From Nemertoderma westbladi (taxonomy: Eukaryota > Xenacoelomorpha > Nemertodermatida > Nemertodermatidae): DNA of 64,000 bases. The position numbers and the translations under genes were made by a program. Of the stretch, positions 34,826-49,440 are shown piece after piece (within the stretch, counting starts at the first letter, position 1; the number at the start of each line of letters is the position of its first letter). The notes beneath the pieces are model-generated. The model was not told where the DNA came from, ran no database searches, and was given only the letters and a program-made list of their open reading frames with translations. The stretch spans positions 53,736 to 117,735 of the forward strand of contig JAUCBJ010004787.1 in assembly GCA_032718475.1 (NCBI GenBank), given 5' to 3'.

Positions 34826-35475
34826 GATTATCACACTTCTAATAATATAATATTAAATTAATTAATAGTAATTGAGGACATTACATGGTCGTCATTCCCT
34901 AAATAATTTTTGCGCAAAAACCACTCCAAAATCACTCTGTCGGTGATACAATTTAAAGGTTAGGAGAAGTCCATTGTCATTTAGAAGCCTGTCAAGGGAA
35001 GTTATTGATTGGCCGTCTTTATGATCATACCAGGATGTAACATAGTTGAGACCGATATATTTGCTAGAGATAGGAAATGCAACTTAACAAGACTGCCTGT
35101 TTGATAGAAGTGGACTAAATAATATATCAAGTGTCATTGGGGAAGTTGCTGAAATGGATGTTAGCTCAACGGATGAGCTAATTTGGCTCTTTCAACCCCC
35201 ATTGACGTGCTTTTTCCTTTTCCATTTTTTCCATTTCTGAACAAATTCCTATAAGATATTATTATATAATAAGAGGTGTAAAGGAATCATCCTCTAGGAT
35301 AAAGCAGTGATTTGTTATCCAACACGATTGCAGGGTATAGCTGGGAATTGGCAAAGAGGCGCCACCATATTTGTAAAGAAACTTATTGTTTATGTAGTTG
35401 TATGCGAATCCGAGTGTTTCAACGACAATCGGCGCTGACCAATTAAAATATAACAAATACGATATAATTTTTTAG
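34826..35475. other. intron sequence, nothing recognised
   Basis: No further exon, repeat array or element boundary is seen before exon 13. Confidence 0.5.
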
Positions 35476-35616
35476 GTTTCCGATGGAGATAAAACGAGTT
35501 CCCAACAGATTCCTGTGGTAATAACGGACGAGCCAGATAGCACACCGAGTTGCGGTGGTGTTTACCATTACTACAAAGCGAACCTACCAGAAACATCGTC
35601 CGCGGGGGATACTGTG
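35476..35616 (+). CDS. cadherin exon 13
   Basis: The acceptor is ATTTTTTAG|GTTTCC and the donor GTG|GTAAGT; phase 0 in, phase 0 out. It encodes VSDGDKTSSQQIPVVITDEP and ends ETSSAGDTV at the start of the next repeat. The strong GTAAGT donor does not give the right phase for exon 14. Confidence 0.8.
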
Positions 35617-35848
35617 GTAAGTCAACTACTCTACTCCATCCCTAAAACAAACGTTTTAAATCCGTCACTATAAAATGTATAATTTTTTTTTATAATTTAT
35701 AAAAAATTTGATTTATTTGATTTTGAATGTGTGAATCAATGAATTTGGTTTTTTTTCAAATAACGTAAATAAAGCACTGTTTGTTTGGGCACAGTGATTT
35801 AAATGTTGCAGCCTAGCCCAACCCTGGCTTACATCCTTCAGTGGTCGA

Positions 35849-35965
35849 TAAATGGAAACCAAGGCAACTTGGGAAACAGAATGGAAGGGTTTACTGTGGA
35901 AGATCACCCATGGTAGTGTACAGGCATTCATTGGCTTAACGAGCCTAAAAGATTCTCCCATTCAA
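35849..35965 (-). repeat. single unit of the 63-bp repeat family, inverted
   Basis: On the minus strand this holds one GGGTGATCTTCCACAGTAAA unit preceded by GAATGGGAGAATCTTTTAGG, the same flank found before both large arrays. It looks like the unexpanded form of the element and lies in opposite orientation to the array 570 bp away. Confidence 0.85.
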
Positions 35966-36530
35966 TATGGAAACTTAATGCGTTATATTTATTACACAAT
36001 ATTTTCCCGATATTCTGTGTAAATTTCGCATATAACATAGTAATTATATATATTGATATCTCTGTAAAACATGCTTGATCGACTATATATATTTCTATGA
36101 TCGTGAAGTTGCAGAATCTGTTATATATTCAATAAATCTGCCTTTTCATTATATTTTGATTATAAAATATATTTCTAATTATATATCGAAAGGAAGTACA
36201 AAAAAACATATTAATTAATTAATTATTTTCGCATTCTATATAGCTTGCCTTAACAATAGCAAACACGAGTACCATTACATTGTTGGCACCAGGAATCGGC
36301 AGTGGTTCGGAGATGTTACCGGTATCCCGAGTCTGCTGGTTGCCAGTGTTCCTGCTAAGCTGGTCCTCTGATAATGGATACTGTGGCTTTGTTGGGTTAC
36401 AGAGGCGGACAGCTACCTGTCAATGAATCTTACGCACAATCAATGCGGTCTTGATATCTATCAACAAATTGGTTGATACAAATCGTTAGGAACAATGTTT
36501 CCTATTTCCGTTCATATGAATTCATAATAT
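35966..36530. other. intron sequence, no supported feature
   Basis: It is AT-rich. A stop-free stretch after TATATAG (from 36244) has no cadherin features and is not called. Confidence 0.45.
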
Positions 36531-38080
36531 TTAATGAGAGAATCTTTTAGGCTGATTAAACAAAGGAATGCCCGTTCTCCACCATGGGAAATCTTCCACA
36601 GTAAACCCTTCCACTCTGTTTCCTAACTGAATGCCCGTTCACCACCATGGGTGATCTTCCACAGTAAACCCTTCCACTCTGTTTCCTAACTGAATGCCCG
36701 TTCACCACCGTCGGTGATCTTCCACAGTAAACCCTTCCACTCTGTTTCCTAACTGAATGCCCGTTCACCACCATGGGTGATCTTCCACAGTAAACCCTTC
36801 CACTCTGTTTCCTAACTGAATGCCCGTTCACCACCATGGGTGATCTTCCACAGTAAACCCTTCCACTCTGTTTCCTAACTGAATGCCCGTTCACCACCGT
36901 CGGTGATCTTCCACAGTAAACCCTTCCACTCTGTTTCCTAACTGAATGCCCGTTCACCACCATGGGTGATCTTCCACAGTAAAACCTTCCACTCTGTTTC
37001 CTAACGGAATGCCCGTTCACCACCATGGGTGATCTTTCACAGTAAACCCTTCCACTCTGTTTCCTAACTGAATGCCCGTTCACCACCATGGGTGATCTTC
37101 CACAGTAAACCCTTCCACTCTGTTTCCTAACTGAATGCCCGTTCACCACCATGGGTGATCTTCCACAGTAAACCCTTCCACTCTGTTTCCTAACTGAATG
37201 CCCGTTCACCACCATGGGTGATCTTCCACAGTAAACCCTTCCACTCTATTTCCTAACTGAATGCCCGTTCACCACCATGGGTGATCTTCCACAGTAAACC
37301 CTTCCACTCTATTTCCTAACTGAATGCCCGTTCACCACCGTCGGTGATCTTCCACAGTAAACCCTTCCACTCTGTTTCCTAACTGAATGCCCGTTCACCA
37401 CCGTCGGTGATCTTCCACAGTAAACCCTTCCACTCTGTTTCCTAAATGAATGCCTGTTCTCCACCATGGTAAATCTTCCTCAGTAAAACCTTCCACTCTA
37501 TTTCCTAAAGGAATGCCTGTTCACCACCATGGGTGATCTTCCATAGTAAATCATTCCACTCTGTTTCCTAAAGAAATGCCTGTTCCCCACCATGGGTGAT
37601 CTTACTATTCTTCCATAGTAAACCCTTCCACTCTGTTTCCTAAAGGAATTCCTGTTCACCACCATTGGTGATCTTCCACAGTAAACTCTTCCATTCTGTT
37701 TCCCAAAGGAAGGCCTGTTCACCACCATGGGTAATCTTACTATTCTTCCATAGTAAACCCTTCCACTCTGTTTCCTAAAGGAATTCCTGTTCACCACCAT
37801 TGGTGATCTTCCACAGTAAACTCTTCCATTCTGTTTCCCAAAGGAAGGCCTGTTCACCACCATGGGTAATCTTACTATTCTTCCATAGTAAACCCTTCCA
37901 CTCTGTTTCCTAAAGGAATTCCTGTTCACCACCATTGGTGATCTTCCATAGTAAACCCTTCCACTCTGTTTCCTAAAGGAATTCCTGTTCACCACCATTG
38001 GTGATCTTCCATAGTAAACCCTTGCACTCTGTTTCCTAAGGAATGCCGTTCACCTCCACGGGTGATCTTCCACAATTATT
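36531..38080 (+). repeat. 63-bp minisatellite, second array, about 23 copies
   Basis: This is the same family as at 21961-24010, with AACTGAATGCCCG-type units to about 37440, then AAAGGAATTCCTG-type units. Some of the latter carry a 9-bp insertion (TACTATTCT-like), so local periods of 63 and 72 alternate. It is preceded by GAGAATCTTTTAGGCT. Confidence 0.95.
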
Positions 38081-38268
38081 GTGCCTCCCTGTTAATTGTT
38101 TGTTTGAATCTCTCGGACATTCCGCTATTCTAACAATTAAACAAGAGATTAAAATATTTATAATAATGATTCGTACTATATATTATATTCTGTTAATTAT
38201 TAAAAGGGATAAGATATGTATTTGTATTAATTTTACGTTTAATAATTTACGTTCATACCGATATATAG

Positions 38269-38308
38269 TTTACCGTGCGAGCGCAGCTACTGAAGACAAT
38301 ACGATCGA
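38269..38308 (+). CDS. possible cadherin exon 14 (40 nt)
   Basis: The acceptor is CGATATATAG|TTTACC and the donor GA|GTAACA. In the frame that joins exon 15 perfectly it reads YRASAATEDNTI, a good cadherin start between exons 13 and 15. It needs entry in phase 1, whereas exon 13 leaves in phase 0 with GTAAGT. Either exon 13 uses another donor (a GTCAAC four bases on would fit phase) or a small exon is missed. Confidence 0.5.
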
Positions 38309-39060
38309 GTAACATTAAACTGGTTAATAAATCACGATAAAAACTATTAATGCGAATTTTAGTGGTACTTTTAATTCAGTTATTGCCATCTTGAACGGTA
38401 AATAACTTTTTAAACAACTTTTCAATGAAACTGAATTTGAAACCTTAAACGCAGAATGGCAGCTGTTCCGTAAATGCCTCGAAACAAATAATAATTTATT
38501 ATCGTACTTCAACCTAAAACAATTAGTGATTCCTCAGTTGACAACATTATTGTAAGTTTCGAACCAATCGAGTTCCCTCAAAAATTATTTCTTGCAAAGC
38601 AACACTGCATCCGAACTTCAATTGGATAGAGACTTTGAATTGAGAGGAAAATGACAATTATCAGGCCGTACCTGCTTCTTTCTTGCTGTAACCGTATGTA
38701 TACGCAAAGGTAATATAAGGCTATATATATTTAGCCCACAATATGCAACTTCCTCCCAACAAACTCCACTCGCATTAATCTCATTTATTATGCATTATAT
38801 TATATATATCAAGTTCAGGTATACCGCCTGTTAGAGTGGGAGACATGAGGGGGGGGGGGGTGGGGGGGGGGGGGGGACTGGACGCAAAGTTAGGGTGGAG
38901 ATCTTGCTTCCAACATGAAGGTCTTGAGTTCGTGCCCCTCCTGTAAATGATCACCCCAGTTGTCGTTGAATCCATATAAGTAACTAACTTTCAGCCCACT
39001 TTCGATGGTACTAGCTAGTGTTTTCGTTGGTAGCAAATGTTTCATTCCAAAAATATAGCC
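38309..39060. other. intron sequence with a G-rich run
   Basis: It contains a near-pure G tract at 38849-38876. No exon is recognised. Confidence 0.6.
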
Positions 39061-39240
39061 ATTTTACTCTCGATATTTTTACTCTCGATATTTTTACTCT
39101 CGATATTTTTACTCTCGATATTTTTACTCTCGATATTTTTAAACTCCCGATATTTTTACACTCGATATTTTTTGAACTCGCGATATTATCGCAATTTTTA
39201 AACACTCGATGTTTTTACTCGCGATATTTTTCATATCTCG
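39061..39240 (+). repeat. 16-bp tandem repeat of TTTTACTCTCGATATT
   Basis: Five regular copies are followed by diverged copies (ACACTCGATG, ACTCGCGATA). Open frames on both strands are repeat artefacts. Confidence 0.92.
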
Positions 39241-39530
39241 ATAGTTTTATTATAACCTTTTAGACTCGATACTGGGGGTGCTACCGTAAGGTTCGATGTT
39301 GAGGCCTGGTTTATGCCACATAGGTGTAATATTGTGGGTTTGTTCAGATATTACACCTTTAATTACAGTTGCAACAGCTCATCTCCAATTTATTTATGCC
39401 ACATAAGTTGAAATGAGAATTGAAATCTAAATGGTTTGGCCGCCTTCAAATACACTAGATTCGGCCCTAAATTGCATTATTAAGCATAATTATGGTAGAA
39501 TGTACTTAAATTAATATCTGATTAGTGCTG

Positions 39531-39579
39531 TGTATGTGGTCATCTTCCGCAGTAATAATTCCCACTCTGCTTCTCAAAG
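39531..39579 (+). repeat. diverged unit of the 63-bp family
   Basis: GTGGTCATCTTCCGCAGTAA followed by a CCCACTCTGCTTCTCAAAG segment resembles the 63-bp unit and lies just before the large satellite. Confidence 0.5.
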
Positions 39580-39627
39580 TTACCTAGATTCCAATTTATC
39601 GACGAGTCAAAGATAAATGTGTGTACT

Positions 39628-42600
39628 GTACAACCCACAGCAGCTACAACCCACGTCCCGCAGTACCAACAGTGCTACAGTACAACCCATAGGGCCAACA
39701 ACCCACAGCAGCTACAACCCACGTCCCGCAGTACCAACAGTGCTACAGTACAACCCATAGGACCAACAACCCACGTCCCGCAGTACCAACAGTGCTACAG
39801 TACAACCCATAGGACCAACAACCCACGTCCCGCAGTACCAACAGTGCTACAGTACAACCCATAGGACCAACAACCCACAGCAGCTACAACCCACGTCCCG
39901 CAGTACCAACAGTGCTACAGTACAACCCATAGGACCAACAACCCACGTCCCGCAGTACCAACAGTGCTACAGTACAACCCATAGGACCAACAACCCACGT
40001 CCCGCAGTACCAACAGTGCTACAGTACAACCCATAGGACCAACAACCCACGTCCCGCAGTACCAACAGTGCTACAGTACAACCCATAGGACCAACAACCC
40101 ACGTCCCGCAGTACCAACAGTGCTACAGTACAACCCATAGGACCAACAACCCACGTCCCGCAGTACCAACAGTGCTACAGTACAACCCATAGGACCAACA
40201 ACCCACGTCCCGCAGTACCAACAGTGCTACAGTACAACCCATAGGACCAACAACCCACGTCCCGCAGTACCAACAGTGCTACAGTACAACCCATAGGACC
40301 AACAACCCACAGCAGCTACAACCCACGTCCCGCAGTACCAACAGTGCTACAGTACAACCCATAGGACCAACAACCCACAGTAGCTACAACCCACGTCCCG
40401 CAGTACCAACAGTGCTACAGTACAACCCATAGGACCAACAACCCACAGCAGCTACAACCCACGTCCCGCAGTACCAACAGTGCTACAGTACAACCCATAG
40501 GACCAACAACCCACAGCAGCTACAACCCACGTCCCGCAGTACCAACAGTGCTACAGTACAACCCATAGGACCAACAACCCACGTCCCGCAGTACCAACAG
40601 TGCTACAGTACAACCCATAGGACCAACAACCCACATCCCGCAGTACCAACAGTGCTACAGTACAACCCATAGGACCAACAACCCACGTCCCGCAGTACCA
40701 ACAGTGCTACAGTACAACCCATAGGACCAACAACCCACGTCCCGCAGTACCAACAGTGCTACAGTACAACCCATAGGACCAACAACCCACAGCAGCTACA
40801 ACCCACGTCCCGCAGTACCATCAGTGCTACAGTACAACCCATATGACCAACATCCCATGTCCCGCAGTACCAACAGTGCTACAGTACAACCCATAGGACC
40901 AACAACCCACAGCAGCTACAACCCACGTCCCGCAGTACCAACTGTGCTACAGTACAACCCATAGGACCAACAACCCACGTCCCGCAGTACCAACAGTGCT
41001 ACAGTACAACCCATAGGACCAACAACCCACAGTAGCTACAACCCACGTCCCGCAGTACCAACAGTGCTACAGTACAACCCATAGGACCAACAACCCACAG
41101 TAGCTACAACCCACGTCCAGCAGTGCCAACAGTGCTACAGTACAACCCATAGGACCAACAACCCACAGCAGCTACAACCCACGTCCCGCAGTACCAACAG
41201 TGCTACAGTACAACCCATAGGACCAACAACCCACAGCAGCTACAACCCACGTCCCGCAGTACCATCAGTGCTACAGTACAACCCATAGGACCAACAACCC
41301 ACAGTAGCTACAACCCACGTCCCGCAGTACCAACAGTGCTACAGTACAACCCATAGGACCAACAACCCACAGTAGCTACAACCCACGTCCCGCAGTACCA
41401 ACAGTGCTACAGTACAACCCATATGACCAACATCCCACGTCCCGCAGTACCAACAGTGCTACAGTACAACCCATAGGACCAACAACCCACAGCAGCTACA
41501 ACCCACGTCCCGCAGTACCAACAGTGCTACAGTACAACCCATAGGACCAACAACCCACAGCAGCTACAACCCACGTCCCGCAGTACCAACAGTGCTACAG
41601 TACAACCCATAGGACCAACAACCCACAGTAGCTACAACCCACGTCCCGCAGTACCAACAGTGCTACAGTACAACCCATAGGACCAACAACCCACAGCAGC
41701 TACAACCCACGTCCAGCAGTACCAACAGTGCTACAGTACAACCCATAGGACCAACAACCCACAGCAGCTACAACCCACGTCCAGCAGTACCAACAGTGCT
41801 ACAGTACAACCCATAGGACCAACAACCCACAGCAGCTACAACCCACGTCCCGCAGTACCAACAGTGCTACAGTACAACCCATAGGACCAACAACCCACAG
41901 TAGCTACAACCCACGTCCCGCAGTACCAACAGTGCTACAGTACAACCCATAGGACCAACAACCCACAGTAGCTACAACCCACGTCCCGCAGTACCAACAG
42001 TGCTACAGTACAACCCATAGGACCAACAACCCACAGCAGCTACAACCCACGTCCAGCAGTACCAACAGTGCTACAGTACAACCCATAGGACCAACAACCC
42101 ACAGCAGCTACAACCCACGTCCAGCAGTACCAACAGTGCTACAGTACAACCCATAGGACCAACAACCCACAGCAGCTACAACCCACGTCCCGCAGTACCA
42201 ACAGTGCTACAGTACAACCCATAGGACCAACAACCCACAGCAGCTACAACCCACGTCCCGCAGTACCAACAGTGCTACAGTACAACCCATAGGACCAACA
42301 ACCCACAGCAGCTACAACCCACGTCCCGCAGTACCAACAGTGCTACAGTACAACCCATAGGACCAACAACCCACAGCAGCTACAACCCACGTCCCGCAGT
42401 ACCAACAGTGCTACAGTACAACCCATAGGACCAACAACCCACAGCAGCTACAACCCACGTCCCGCAGTACCAACAGTGCTACAGTACAACCCATAGGGCC
42501 AACAACCCACAGCAGCTACAACCCACGTCCCGCAGTACCAACAGTGCTACAGTACAACCCATAGGACCAACAATCCACAGCAGCTACAACCCACGTCCCG

Positions 42601-45600
42601 CAGTACCAACAGTGCTACAGTACAACCCATAGGACCAACAACCCACAGCAGCTACAACCCACGTCCAGCAGTACCATCAGTGCTACAGTACAACCCATAG
42701 GACCAACAACCCACAGTGCTACAGTACAACCCATAGGACCAACAACCCACAGTGCTACAGTACAACCCATGGAACCAACAACCCACGTCCCGCAGTACCA
42801 ACAGTGCTACAGTACAACCCATAGGACCAACAACCCACAGCAGCTACAACCCCACGTCCCGCAGTACCAACAGTGCTACAGTACAACCCATAGGACCAAC
42901 AACCCACAGCAGCTACAACCCACGTCCCGCAGTACCAACAGTGCTACAGTACAACCCATAGGACCAACAACCCACAGCAGCTACAACCCACGTCCCGCAG
43001 TACCAACAGTGCTACAGTACAACCCATAGGACCAACAACCCACAGCAGCTACAACCCACGTCCCGCAGTACCAACAGTGCTACAGTACAACCCATAGGAC
43101 CAACAACCCACAGCAGCTACAACCCACGTCCCGCAGTACCAACAGTGCTACAGTACAACCCATAGGACCAACAACCCACAGCAGCTACAACCCACGTCCC
43201 GCAGTACCAACAGTGCTACAGTACAACCCATAGGACCAACAACCCACAGCAGCTACAACCCACGTCCAGCAGTACCATCAGTGCTACAGTACAACCCATA
43301 GGACCAACAACCCACAGTGCTACAGTACAACCCATAGGACCAACAACCCACAGTGCTACAGTACAACCCATAGAACCAACAACCCACGTCCCGCAGTACC
43401 AACAGTGCTACAGTACAACCCATAGGACCAACAACCCACAGCAGCTACAACCCACGTCCCGCAGTACCAACAGTGCTACAGTACAACCCATAGGACCAAC
43501 AACCCACAGCAGCTACAACCCACGTCCCGCAGTACCAACAGTGCTACAGTACAACCCATAGGAACAACAACCCACAGCAGCTACAACCCACGTCCCGCAG
43601 TACCAACAGTGCTACAGTACAACCCATAGGACCAACAACCCACAGCAGCTACAACCCACGTCCCGCAGTACCAACAGTGCTACAGTACAACCCATAGGAC
43701 CAACAACCCACAGCAGCTACAACCCACGTCCCGCAGTACCAACAGTGCTACAGTACAACCCATAGGACCAACAACCCACGTCCCGCAGTACCAACAGTGC
43801 TACAGTACAACCCATAGGACCAACAACCCACAGCAGCTACAACCCACGTCCCGCAGTACCAACAGTGCTACAGTACAACCCATAGGACCAACAACCCACA
43901 GTAGCTACAACCCACGTCCCGCAGTACCAACAGTGCTACAGTACAACCCATAGGACCAACAACCCACAGTAGCTACAACCCACGTCCCGCAGTACCAACA
44001 GTGCTACAGTACAACCCATAGGACCAACAACCCACAGTGCTACAGTACAACCCATAGGACCAACAACCCACAGTGCTACAGTACAACCCATAGAACCAAC
44101 AACCCACGTCCCGCAGTACCAACAGTGCTACAGTACAACCCATAGGACCAACAACCCACAGCAGCTACAACCCACGTCCCGCAGTACCAACAGTGCTACA
44201 GTACAACCCATAGGACCAACAACCCACAGCAGCTACAACCCACGTCCCGCAGTACCAACAGTGCTACAGTACAACCCATAGGACCAACAACCCACAGTGC
44301 TACAGTACAACCCATAGGACCAACAACCCACAGCAGCTACAACCCACGTCCAGCAGTACCATCAGTGCTACAGTACAACCCATAGGACCAACAACCCACA
44401 GCAGCTACAACCCACGTCCAGCAGTACCATCAGTGCTACAGTACAACCCATAGGACCAACAACCCACAGCAGCTACAACCCACGTCCAGCAGTACCATCA
44501 GTGCTACAGTACAACCCATAGGACCAACAACCCACAGTGCTACAGTACAACCCATAGGACCAACAACCTACAGTGCTACAGTACAACCCATAGGACCAAC
44601 AACCCACAGCAGCTACAACCCACGTCCAGCAGTACCATCAGTGCTACAGTACAACCCATAGGACCAACAACCCACAGCAGCTACAACCCACGTCCAGCAG
44701 TACCATCAGTGCTACAGTACAACCCATAGGACCAACAACCCACAGTGCTACAGTACAACCCATAGGACCAACAACCCACAGTGCTACAGTACAACCCATA
44801 GGACCAACAACCCACAGCAGCTACAACCCACGTCCAGCAGTACCATCAGTGCTACAGTACAACCCATAGGACCAACAACCCACAGTGCTACAGTACAACC
44901 CATAGGACCAACAACCCACAGTGCTACAGTACAACCCATAGAACCAACAACCCACGTCCCGCAGTACCAACAGTGCTACAGTACAACCCATAGGACCAAC
45001 AACCCACAGCAGCTACAACCCACGTCCCGCAGTACCAACAGTGCTACAGTACAACCCATAGGACCAACAACCCACAGCAGCTACAACCCACGTCCCGCAG
45101 TACCAACAGTGCTACAGTACAACCCATAGGAACAACAACCCACAGCAGCTACAACCCACGTCCCGCAGTACCAACAGTGCTACAGTACAACCCATAGGAC
45201 CAACAACCCACAGCAGCTACAACCCACGTCCCGCAGTACCAACAGTGCTACAGTACAACCCATAGGACCAACAACCCACAGCAGCTACAACCCACGTCCC
45301 GCAGTACCAACAGTGCTACAGTACAACCCATAGGACCAACAACCCACGTCCCGCAGTACCAACAGTGCTACAGTACAACCCATAGGACCAACAACCCACA
45401 GCAGCTACAACCCACGTCCCGCAGTACCAACAGTGCTACAGTACAACCCATAGGACCAACAACCCACAGTAGCTACAACCCACGTCCCGCAGTACCAACA
45501 GTGCTACAGTACAACCCATAGGACCAACAACCCACAGTAGCTACAACCCACGTCCCGCAGTACCAACAGTGCTACAGTACAACCCATAGGACCAACAACC

Positions 45601-48600
45601 CACAGTAGCTACAACCCACGTCCCGCAGTACCAACAGTGCTACAGTACAACCCATAGGACCAACTACCCACAGTAGCTACAACCCACGTCCCGCAGTACC
45701 AACAGTGCTACAGTACAACCCATAGGACCAACAACCCACAGTAGCTACAACCCACGTCCCGCAGTACCAACAGTGCTACAGTACAACCCATAGGACCAAC
45801 AACCCACAGCAGCTACAACCCACGTCCCGCAGTACCAACAGTGCTACAGTACAACCCATAGGACCAACAACCCACGTCCCGCAGTACCAACAGTGCTACA
45901 GTACAACCCATAGGACCAACAACCCACAGCAGCTACAACCCACGTCCCGCAGTACCAACAGTGCTACAGTACAACCCATAGGACCAACAACCCACAGTAG
46001 CTACAACCCACGTCCCGCAGTACCAACAGTGCTACAGTACAACCCATAGGAACAACAACCCACAGCAGCTACAACCCACGTCCCGCAGTACCAACAGTGC
46101 TACAGTACAACCCATAGGACCAACAACCCACAGCAGCTACAACCCACGTCCCGCAGTACCAACAGTGCTACAGTACAACCCATAGGACCAACAACCCACA
46201 GTAGCTACAACCCACGTCCCGCAGTACCAACAGTGCTACAGTACAACCCATAGGACCAACAACCCACAGTAGCTACAACCCACGTCCCGCAGTACCAACA
46301 GTGCTACAGTACAACCCATAGGACCAACAACCCACGTCCCGCAGTACCAACAGTGCTACAGTACAACCCATAGGACCAACAACCCACAGCAGCTACAACC
46401 CACGTCCCGCAGTACCAACAGTGCTACAGTACAACCCATGGAACCAACAACCCACGTCCCGCAGTACCAACAGTGCTACAGTACAACCCATAGGACCAAC
46501 AACCCACAGCAGCTACAACCCACGTCCCGCAGTACCAACAGTGCTACAGTACAACCCATAGGACCAACAACCCACAGCAGCTACAACCCACGTCCCGCAG
46601 TACCAACAGTGCTACAGTACAACCCATAGGAACAACAACCCACAGTAGCTACAACCCACGTCCCGCAGTACCAACAGTGCTACAGTACAACCCATAGGAC
46701 CAACAACCCACAGCAGCTACAACCCACGTCCCGCAGTACCAACAGTGCTACAGTACAACCCATAGGACCAACAACCCACAGCAGCTACAACCCACGTCCC
46801 GCAGTACCAACAGTGCTACAGTACAACCCATAGGACCAACAACCCACAGCAGCTACAACCCACGTCCCGCAGTACCAACAGTGCTACAGTACAACCCATA
46901 GGAACAACAACCCACAGTAGCTACAACCCACGTCCCGCAGTACCAACAGTGCTACAGTACAACCCATAGGACCAACAACCCACAGCAGCTACAACCCACG
47001 TCCCGCAGTACCAACAGTGCTACAGTACAACCCATAGGACCAACAACCCACAGCAGCTACAACCCACGTCCCGCAGTACCAACAGTACTACAGTACAACC
47101 CATAGGACCAACAACCCACAGCAGCTACAACCCACGTCCCGCAGTACCAACAGTGCTACAGTACAACCCATAGGACCAACAACCCACAGCAGCTACAACC
47201 CACGTCCCGCAGTACCAACAGTGCTACAGTACAACCCATAGGGCCAACAACCCACAGCAGCTACAACCCACGTCCCGCAGTACCAACAGTGCTACAGTAC
47301 AACCCATAGGACCAACAATCCACAGCAGCTACAACCCACGTCCCGCAGTACCAACAGTGCTACAGTACAACCCATAGGACCAACAACCCACAGCAGCTAC
47401 AACCCACGTCCAGCAGTACCATCAGTGCTACAGTACAACCCATAGGACCAACAACCCACAGTGCTACAGTACAACCCATAGGACCAACAACCCACAGTGC
47501 TACAGTACAACCCATGGAACCAACAACCCACGTCCCGCAGTACCAACAGTGCTACAGTACAACCCATAGGACCAACAACCCACAGCAGCTACAACCCCCA
47601 CGTCCCGCAGTACCAACAGTGCTACAGTACAACCCATAGGACCAACAACCCACAGCAGCTACAACCCACGTCCCGCAGTACCAACAGTGCTACAGTACAA
47701 CCCATAGGACCAACAACCCACAGCAGCTACAACCCACGTCCCGCAGTACCAACAGTGCTACAGTACAACCCATAGGACCAACAACCCACAGCAGCTACAA
47801 CCCACGTCCCGCAGTACCAACAGTGCTACAGTACAACCCATAGGACCAACAACCCACGTCCCGCAGTACCAACAGTGCTACAGTACAACCCATAGGACCA
47901 ACAACCCACAGCAGCTACAACCCACGTCCCGCAGTACCAACAGTGCTACAGTACAACCCATAGGACCAACAACCCACAGCAGCTACAACCCACGTCCAGC
48001 AGTACCATCAGTGCTACAGTACAACCCATAGGACCAACAACCCACGTCCCGCAGTACCAACAGTGCTACAGTACAACCCATAGGACCAACAACCCACAGC
48101 AGCTACAACCCACGTCCCGCAGTACCAACAGTGCTACAGTACAACCCATAGGACCAACAACCCACAGCAGCTACAACCCACGTCCCGCAGTACCAACAGT
48201 GCTACAGTACAACCCATAGGACCAACAACCCACAGCAGCTACAACCCACGTCCAGCAGTACCATCAGTGCTACAGTACAACCCATAGGACCAACAACCCA
48301 CAGTGCTACAGTACAACCCATAGGACCAACAACCCACAGTGCTACAGTACAACCCATAGAACCAACAACCCACGTCCCGCAGTACCAACAGTGCTACAGT
48401 ACAACCCATAGGACCAACAACCCACAGCAGCTACAACCCACGTCCCGCAGTACCAACAGTGCTACAGTACAACCCATAGGACCAACAACCCACAGCAGCT
48501 ACAACCCACGTCCAGCAGTACCATCAGTGCTACAGTACAACCCATAGGACCAACAACCCACAGTGCTACAGTACAACCCATAGGACCAACAACCCACAGT

Positions 48601-49440
48601 GCTACAGTACAACCCATAGAACCAACAACCCACGTCCCGCAGTACCAACAGTGCTACAGTACAACCCATAGGACCAACAACCCACAGCAGCTACAACCCA
48701 CGTCCCGCAGTACCAACAGTGCTACAGTACAACCCATAGGACCAACAACCCACAGCAGCTACAACCCACGTCCCGCAGTACCAACAGTGCTACAGTACAA
48801 CCCATAGGAACAACAACCCACAGCAGCTACAACCCACGTCCCGCAGTACCAACAGTGCTACAGTACAACCCATAGGACCAACAACCCACAGCAGCTACAA
48901 CCCACGTCCCGCAGTACCAACAGTGCTACAGTACAACCCATAGGACCAACAACCCACAGCAGCTACAACCCACGTCCCGCAGTACCAACAGTGCTACAGT
49001 ACAACCCATAGGACCAACAACCCACGTCCCGCAGTACCAACAGTGCTACAGTACAACCCATAGGACCAACAACCCACAGTGCTACAGTACAACCCATGGA
49101 ACCAACAACCCACGTCCCGCAGTACCAACAGTGCTACAGTACAACCCATAGGACCAACAACCCACAGCAGCTACAACCCACGTCCCGCAGTACCAACAGT
49201 GCTACAGTACAACCCATAGGACCAACAACCCACAGCAGCTACAACCCACGTCCCGCAGTACCAACAGTGCTACAGTACAACCCATAGGACCAACAACCCA
49301 CAGCAGCTACAACCCACGTCCCGCAGTACCAACAGTGCTACAGTACAACCCATAGGACCAACAACCCACAGCAGCTACAACCCACGTCCCGCAGTACCAA
49401 CAGTGCTACAGTACAACCCATAGGACCAACAACCCACAGT
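39628..49440 (+). repeat. 9.8-kb satellite of 52-, 68- and 36-bp units with higher-order copies
   Basis: The basic 52-bp unit contains CCGCAGTACCAACAGTGCTA and ACAACCCATAGGACCAACAA. The 68-bp form adds CCCACAGCAGCTACAA; the 36-bp form lacks the CGTCCCGCAG part. Rare variants recur at fixed distances: the GGGCC, AATCC and ATGGAACC marks at 42491, 42574 and 42769 reappear 4,745 bp later, and the TAGAACC/GGAACAAC marks at 43373 and 43561 reappear 1,568 bp later. It lies in one intron of the cadherin gene. Short frames within it are not genes. Confidence 0.96.

Noticed and set aside
36244-36429. Extra cadherin exon after exon 13
   Set aside because: It is open for about 60 codons after an AG, but no cadherin motif or suitable donor was seen.
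36556-37998. Similar minus-strand frames in the second 63-bp array
   Set aside because: Same reason; the family is a minisatellite in element copies of the host intron.
39619-49287. Short plus-strand frames in the 9.8-kb satellite
   Set aside because: They arise where rare variants add an ATG; units of 52 and 68 bp do not keep frame.
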